Source of the DNA: Apostichopus japonicus
Lineage: Eukaryota > Echinodermata > Holothuroidea > Aspidochirotida > Stichopodidae
Direction of reading: 5' to 3'
Assembly: GCF_037975245.1 (NCBI RefSeq)
Contig: NC_092578.1
Location: 8,264,501 to 8,328,500, forward strand
DNA: 64,000 nt
The translations under genes and the position numbers were made by a program. Shown piece by piece: positions 57,301 to 64,000 of the stretch (within the stretch, counting starts at the first letter, position 1; each line of letters starts with the position of its first letter). The notes beneath the pieces are model-generated. The model searched no databases, was not told where the DNA came from, and saw nothing but the letters and a program-made list of their open reading frames with translations.

Positions 57301-60300
57301 TGTGTTATTTTCGAGTTGTATACATTAAATATAGTTTATCCAGCATAACATAAGTGCACGTACTTCTCGTAACAACATCAGTGGTCATTTTAAGCTTCTT
57401 CTTCTACCGAATTATAAACCGAAAGAAATTAGAGCCAAATAATAAAGGATGTATTAATTGACTGTCGACCACTGGCCACGCAATTCACGTTACCCACAGC
57501 GATTTATGTTAAAATTCATCACAGTTTTGATTTTGAACTAAAATCCAGGGCAAACATTCTGTTAACACCTGTATGGGTATAGCAAGGTTCAAATCATGGA
57601 TCATTAGAGGAGCTTGGGGTATTGTTTATTGGGATCAATTGCGTGTTTTTGTTATAAAATATGTATACAAAACATGAAAGACAACACATTCACGCTGTTT
57701 GGTGTACACCGTACGGGATAGTTGGGTTTTAGCATCCAATTTGTTTTGTTTTGGAATGAATTTTTATTTTAATACCTTTTAGTATCGATTGATTGATTTA
57801 CGTTGGTTTTAGCCTTCAATTTCATCTTCTTTTAATGCTGTAGTTGCATTTGCTTGTAACTAAGTGTCATTCTGCAGGGAATTGCTTACCCTATCTCCCA
57901 TAGCAACATGCTATACAAAATGGGCAAAGATGTATAACATATTTTGGTTACCTTTTTTTTTTTTTTGGTGTAAAGGCAAACTTCAGCTACACAAATTTGA
58001 ACTCTTAACCTTGCCAAGTATTATATTCTATAATTAATAATATAATAATCAGCAAAATACCTCTCATTTTAATTGAAAAAATATCTCTGCATGTACATTC
58101 ATTTGGTTGCTCATAATTAGAGAGTAGTTAACCCTTTAAATCCTTTAAAAGTATGTGTCTCACAAAATTATTATATTTCTTTGTTTCAGTTGCAAATCAA
58201 TTATTCCTAAATTCCATCGTTTCTAGTGAGGTTTTGGGCAATCATAAGTTTATGAAAGTAACTGCAAAGTTTCTTCTTTTAACTGGTAAAACACCGCCAG
58301 GTCATAGCAAAATCAATGCAGAACGAGCTGCTTCAAATTGTTTTGAAAGTATCTATAGGTTAGTGGAGTGTAATTTGGCTTAAATACATTTACCAAAAAG
58401 CCTAAGGCATAGTTTGTGCCGTCTCCAAAATGTGTCACAAAATTGCTAAGCAATATCACTGTTGACCGTATGTTAAGGATACTTGTGTGTGCTGTCTCCA
58501 TATATACGGATTCTGTCTGTCAATCTGTCTGTAGATCTATATTCTCTCTGTTTAGTTTATTCCCATTGTGTGTACATCTTGACAGTCACTCATCTGTCTG
58601 TCTGTCAGTCTGTCTGTCTGTCTGTCTGTCTATCATACCCTCTCTCTGTTCTCTTTCGTCTTCCTTCCTTTATATACTTGTCTGTCTATCTCTGGATCTG
58701 TCTTGATGTCCTAAATTTCTTCACCCATATCTATCTGAAATTGACCACAAGTATGCTATTCACACACATCCCAATTGCTAAAGCAGTGCGATGTTATTAA
58801 CTGGTTTCAAACTAATTCATCCATTCCCTTACAACAACTGCACAAAATTGCTCATTAATTGTTACTACTCTGCCTCTCTGAACATTTATAGAGCGCTAAC
58901 TTTATTATATTAAACCTTAACAACATTCTAGTGTCAGCAGAATGATCCATGGATATAGCTCAAAGAACCAATAGTGTTCTGGCCTTTAATTCCTTTTGTA
59001 TTCTTAGATGATATAGAACGGAAAAAATAACAATAGTTGTGTATAATCTGTAATTTACATTAACTTACAAGATTCCATGTGGAATTGTGAAGTAAATGTC
59101 CAAAATTTTGAAACTTTTCAATTTTGCATTTAAAATTTCAGTCATATTGCTGACATAAAAAAATTGTCTGGGTGACGAATCTGTTGAAATTCTAATTCTC
59201 AAAATAATTTGTTACTGCAATTTAAGGTAGATTTGGTGAAAGTACCAATATAAATTTATACGAGGGTATCATAAAAGTTTGGTCATGAGCAATTTTAGTT
59301 TGAGCAATTTTAGTTAACAAGTAAATACTTGTTAAAGATTTGTAAAAATGATTGACTTGCAAATGCAGAAAGCTTTAAGTGAATCCCCCATGCAGTTTGC
59401 AAATTAAATTCAATTGGAGTTTTGAAATGATACATGTGCCACCCAGTCTGAAATAAAGGCCTGTTTGGTATTTCTTGTTGTGACAAACATATATGCTTGG
59501 TTTAATATTCATCGATTGAATTTAAACTAGAAAAAAAATTTGTACGTAGACTTATTCTCTATATGCAAATTGCAAAAAACCTTGACCTTGCCTTTGCTTC
59601 TTTCACGATTGCGACAAAATTATTCAAGTAATTGCAGTATTAAACCAGGGCTTTCATGAGCTGTGCATACTAAACACTTTGGAATGACTAGTAAAGCATG
59701 CTTCACAAAGGTGGGATGAAATGTCAAGCATCCAAGAACCCCTGCAGATATCGGTGCAAGTTTGCTTCAGGAAAGCTCTAAATATTCACCATAAAGCTTC
59801 AATACGAGCTGGACGTTGTTTTCTGTTAATGTTCTGCGTGAAGCTAGGTGCCCGAGGCCGTTGCGGCTCATATTCATCGCTAAATAATCGAGAGATCTTT
59901 TCAGATGATTTGGTTGGCCAATACTCCCAGCCCTCAGTTGTCTACAAAACAATAGACAGTTTTTCATACCCAGTGAAGGTAGAAAGCGCTTGTTTTGAGT
60001 TTTGCCCAAATATGTCAATGTTACCTAATTTTTTCCTGTAGCCTATAGGTAGTTGTGCTGGACCAATTGCACACAACTCGCACCTCTTAGCAACTTAAAA
60101 TAAAAACATTAACCCCTTTCCCCCTCCCCTTATTACCATTTGTGGATGACAGCTTTGTGTATTGAGACGTGGGGTCTAATTACTGTTTTATGCCTATAGC
60201 TTCATACCGCCAGGGAGTGCTTGCCATCCTCCTTCTCCCCCACGCTCCTTTATTCAGAACCGTTACCATAGAGCTCCATATATTGTATCCAGTAGGCCTG

Positions 60301-60763
60301 CCATGGTCTTAATAGGCCATAAAGATGAACTGACATACGTATGATAGTTCTTGGAGACTAACAGTGATGATGATGTCATCCAGCCCTGTAGTTTGTCTTC
60401 ACTGGAAACGTACACTAAGAAAACACCTGCTGTGAACAGCTGCATTAATTAGTTGAATAAACATCTGTATACATTTTGTGAAAACAGAAACCCTTTTCCA
60501 CTGAGAATCTGAAATGGTTGCGTTTGAACCTTCATTACTTATATATCCGGGGTGGGTTGGGGGGGAGGTGTGTGGGGGGAGGAGGAGGTAAACTGGAAGG
60601 TTAGATGGGACCTCCCTATTTCCTTTCTTGCGAGTTTCCTGGGTGAGACCTGGTATGGACTCTATGCGGATTATCGAATCTTAGGAATGTACGGCCACAG
60701 TACACACATATGAAGGTTGGAGACTTCTGCCTCAAGTTCAGGTTTACCAGTTGTTTCACTTTG
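54308..60763. other. intron between exons 3 and 4, no recognised gene
   Basis: AT-rich; CTGT tetramer microsatellite at 58593-58632. An additional small exon of the host gene could hide here, but none was identified. Confidence 0.5.
58593..58632 (+). repeat. CTGT microsatellite
   Basis: About ten CTGT units with one interruption, followed by further TCTG-rich sequence. Confidence 0.9.
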
Positions 60764-61236
60764 CAGGGATGTGCCCACGCTGGGCGGCCCCGCCCAGCAC
60801 TAAAAATTACCGCCCAGCACTGGCTTAAAAATCGTGAATCCCGCCCAGCACTATTTTTGCATCTAAACTCCCGACATTCCTAACAATATATTCAACATAA
60901 ATTGGGCCTAGCCTATGCCAAAATCATACAGACTGATAATGCATCAGTTACTCATTACGGCTCTGAATCGGTCCCTTGTAAAATCTCTTTGAAACAAACT
61001 AATAACTTTTACCAGGTACGTAATATATGTCACTAAAAAAAAAAAAATATGTAAATAGTTAGCAAACGTGTATGTGCTTAAAAAGCTACACAAATGCCAG
61101 CATTTCACATCTAAGCACCTTTTAAAAATCGAAAAATTTCTCAATTGGGAGGAAGACACCCCTCTCCCCCTTAGACCCCTCCCCCAGGAAGGCGATCAGT
61201 ATACTCGGCACTCAGGAAATCCTGGGCACATCCCTG
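60764..61236. mobile_element. hAT-like non-autonomous element
   Basis: CAGGGATGTGCCCA at 60764-60777 is repeated exactly, inverted, at 61223-61236. CAGGG ends suggest hAT. Just inside the left end CCGCCCAGCACT is repeated three times (60785-60852). The right half (CATCTAAG, then GACACCCCTCTCCCCC and CCCCTCCCCC) resembles the inner part of the 1781-2156 element. An 8-bp duplication is not clean. It ends 190 bases before exon 4. Confidence 0.65.
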
Positions 61237-61426
61237 ACCTTGGTATAGTCTTTGTCTTTTCCTTTCAATGTACTCATTTTATCTTCGACTGTTCCAGTCT
61301 CTGATCTTTTCCATCTCTTTTTTTCTAACCATTCCCGTCGTTCGTCCGCGTCTTTGTCTGTCAAAACGAAAATTCCTTAAAAAAAAAACGAAAAAAAAAA
61401 ATTGTACCGTCCTTTTGACCATAAAG

Positions 61427-61617
61427 AGCAACCATGGCCAACTGATGCCAAATTCTATCCTCAAGGCTCAGGATCACCTAGGTCTGCGGGCAGTCTGGGC
61501 CTGGAGAGACTCCGAATCCAGGAATATTACACCGAACCGGAACGCAGGACACCAAGAAAGACGCTGAGCCGTCAATTTTCAGACCAAGGGGAAAGTCTTC
61601 CTGCTACATTTCATCCA
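61427..61617 (+). CDS. prkag2-like: prkag2-like exon 4: N-terminal extension, phosphorylatable
   Basis: A pyrimidine-rich stretch (CCGTCCTTTTGACC) precedes AAAG at 61423-61426. Starting at 61427 the exon completes the split Glu codon of exon 3 and reads QPWPTDAKFYPQGSGSPRS, then AGSLGLERLRIQEYYTEPER, then RTPRKTLSRQFSDQGESLPA and TFHP, ending before GTGAGT at 61618 (phase 0). An AG two bases later (exon from 61429) is the alternative. It has no stop, has coding-like codons and carries LSRQFS, another Arg -3 serine site. EYYTEPER loosely resembles the SYKHEPER stretch of human gamma2 in a comparable position before the CBS part; this is suggestive only. The CBS repeats must lie beyond base 64000. 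Exons 1b-2-3-4 give 212 codons and 1a-2-3-4 give 173 codons, both open throughout. Confidence 0.7.
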
Positions 61618-64000
61618 GTGAGTTACTAGTTTATATTTCTCTTTTTTTTTTATTGGGGGGGGGGGAGGAGGGGGACTATTTGTCATACACACATGTGAAT
61701 GCATACACAAACATACCTTTTTTTAGTTCTACTTTGCATCCTGGCTGACAGTAAATAAATCATTGTCTTAGTTGTCAAGTTGAGTGGAAAATCCAGGATG
61801 TTTTAGTTAAAGATAAACAAAACAAGCAATTAAGTAAGTAGATTAGACGTAGAAATACAAAGAAGAGGATGTATTTAAGTCCTTTGGTTTACAATGTTGT
61901 ATAACATCAGTATTAAACACTTAAAAAAAAACATGTGAATGGGGGGGGGGAAGAGAGGGTGGGGGCTCTGCAGCATTTCCACAGAGGGTGCTGTCATATT
62001 TCGTCCTAATTGTGGTCAGTATTGTTTAGTAATATCTGAATTAAGGTAACATTTTAGCCCAAACAAAGACAATGCTTTACAAGACATGAGGTGTCTTCTT
62101 CAGTTAGTACGATGTGGACAGTTATTCTATGAGATTCTATTAGTGGATGTGAAGATGGTGTTAGGTAGTTGGGGTAGGGGTAGCTTTAAACTTTCAAAGT
62201 GAAGAAATTTTTCTCCCTCTGCACTCCGCCTAGTTGAACAGAATCCTGAAACAAGTTTGGTCCTAGTTAAGAGATTTATTTCGTAGCATCTGGAATTAAA
62301 GTTTAGTAAAGTTCAATTGTTGAAAGATTTATTACTTACAATCTGAGGCGATACTTTAATAGGTAGAAAAGATTTCATCTGCAAACTATTTTCGAAGGGT
62401 AGTATTAAACTAATCCCAGAATAGCTCAATGTTACCTGTGATCATTTTCATTCACTGTGTTGAGGATATATAGTAAACCAGTGCACCCTTGACAAATATG
62501 TTTCTTCTTTAAGTTTGTTTTCAAGCACTGCCCTGAAACGTTAAAATATTTGAACATACCAGATTTTACTTTTCTCTGAAAGAAATTTTTAAGAAATGTT
62601 AAATAACTTTTTGTAATTATGCAACCCATTTTGTAAAACAGATTTGCTTCAATTGACAGTTCTGTTTTCATTGTTGCTCTAAATTTTTTAGCATTTTGTA
62701 GATATCGCTGTTTCGTTTTGCAACGTATTAACCAAAAGTGAATCCTAGGCAACCAAAAAGAAGTATTCTAAGAAAATAATCATAATATCTATGCAAAAAA
62801 AGTTTTCAAAAAAGGTAGCAGAACTAACTGGCTTGGGGAATGGTGGAAGGTTTGCTGGCAGGTTGGTGGTTGGCTCACAAATTTCTTTCTGCAGCTAATA
62901 ACGCCTTTCATTGCTTTACAATCTTTCAAGGAGAATGAGTGTGACCTCTAGCTTGCACAATACTCTATTGAACTATTGATACCCTAGCTAAAAATCTTTG
63001 TTTGTATTTGGAAAACTCCATAAAGTGCCCTCCTCCCTCCCCCCCCCCCCCCAAAAAAAATATGCTGACAAGATTTGTAGCCAAAAGTTTGAGAAATGTT
63101 TGAAAACCCAAATTTTATGAAGAATTTAACTTTGAATCTGTCACGTTTTGGTTTATTTCACTGCCTCAACAATAATAAATGCCATTAATTTAGATTACAG
63201 AATTTTTTGCAATGCAAACTTTCTTTGCATTCGAATTTTATTTTATCCATATATTGCAATACAAATACAAAGAGCAATTTTGTTACAGAGCAGATCAAAA
63301 ACACTAATTCAATGAAGTTTGTACAAGTGTACTATCTTTGTTGTCCAATCATGCATCAAATCTTGAGAATCTATTTGATCTTTTATTGTGACGATTTTTG
63401 CTTTCAAATTATTTCGTGCAATTTAGTTGGCCATCCCAACCTCAGAATCGAGTAAAGTAGTCACACATCTTTGTTAATGGAATGCTAAACTTTTGCCTGA
63501 AAATGTTTTTGATTTATTTTACATAAATTTACATCAAACACAGCTGTATGGATGATACCTTTGGCATCTAGATCTGTTTAAGTAAGATAAAGATGGATTT
63601 GGTGGCGCTCTTTGGAAACTACTAAATTCCATTACACAGTTTTGATGTGAAGCCACACACTTCATGAGGTCATTGGTCTTTGGAGAATGGTTGATCATGT
63701 CTGGTAGGATTCATAGAACATATTTAAATATTCAGATGATAAAGTAATTGGTTATAGTTTTTCCTCACATCATTTTTAATGAGAGAAATAAATAAGACCC
63801 ATAGCCAGCCTTCGTGTAAGATGACACTTTGCCTATAATTTCCGGATGTTTTTTGTTTGCTGTGCTCCTTGTTAACATTAAACGATATGAAGAGCACACA
63901 TCATATTTCCTGATTTGATTGGAACTTCCATTATTCTTTTATACTAAGTTGTTCTGTGAAAGAGTGTCCCCTGTCTGAGTGCCTCTGTACAAGTACTAAT
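61618..64000. other. intron after exon 4, no recognised gene
   Basis: AT-rich with G and C runs (61656, 61941, 63040). The next prkag2-like exon is not in the window. Confidence 0.5.

Noticed and set aside
59721-60041. 106-codon ORF with a moderately CpG-rich middle
   Set aside because: No recognisable motif and no good acceptor/donor pair in phase with exons 3 and 4.
1-64000. CRISPR array, phage or bacterial operon
   Set aside because: No regularly spaced direct repeats with unique spacers and no bacterial-type gene organisation; introns and SINEs show animal DNA.

Overview
The window looks like intron-rich, AT-rich, repeat-dense animal DNA: short coding exons with GT/AG borders, kilobase introns, many short transposon remnants, a tRNA-derived SINE and one full-length LTR retrotransposon. 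A Gmr1-type Ty3/gypsy element (a group described from deuterostomes) together with an AMPK gamma2-like host gene suggests an invertebrate deuterostome, plausibly an echinoderm. The species is inference; no rRNA, complete tRNA or bacterial-style operon was seen.

Host gene (+ strand, whole window). Five short exons can be read that splice in frame. Exon 1a (4884-4987, 14 codons) and exon 1b (43780-43938, 53 codons) are alternative first coding exons. Exon 2 (52146-52319), exon 3 (54196-54307) and exon 4 (61427-61617) are shared. Exon 2 begins DLSSFAMP, the hallmark of the long N-terminal extension of the AMP-activated protein kinase gamma2 subunit (PRKAG2). The window therefore holds the 5' part of a prkag2-like gene; the CBS repeats that bind AMP/ADP/ATP would lie 3' of the window. 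The exons carry basophilic-kinase/14-3-3-like serine motifs. A cluster of CRE-like sites at 17307-17681 could be a further regulatory element in the first intron.

LTR retrotransposon (- strand, 22620-28957). Two 449-bp LTRs that read the same by eye, a 5-bp target duplication (GGGGG), a leucine-type primer site, a Gag-protease ORF and a Pol ORF overlapping in the -1 frame. Pol has the order integrase - GPY/F - reverse transcriptase - RNase H, copia-like order with gypsy-type domains, the signature of Gmr1-like elements. Gag has a region resembling the vertebrate SCAN domain. It looks young and possibly competent, and lies antisense in the intron between exons 1a and 1b.

Other content. 1-4883: three non-autonomous DNA-transposon remnants. 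9451-9674: a 27-bp minisatellite. 13241-13791: a Penelope-like fragment flanked by a 10-bp direct repeat. 16214-16429 and 46728-46794: a SINE and its 3' fragment in opposite orientation. 20407-21046 and 47417-47699: TTAA-bounded inverted-repeat elements. 40702-41111: a 3-copy ~137-bp tandem repeat. 43988-44318: two foldback structures just after exon 1b. 60764-61236: a hAT-like element shortly before exon 4. Several hairpins and a dispersed ACCTGTCTCC-containing repeat are also present. The rest is intron in which I see no supported gene.
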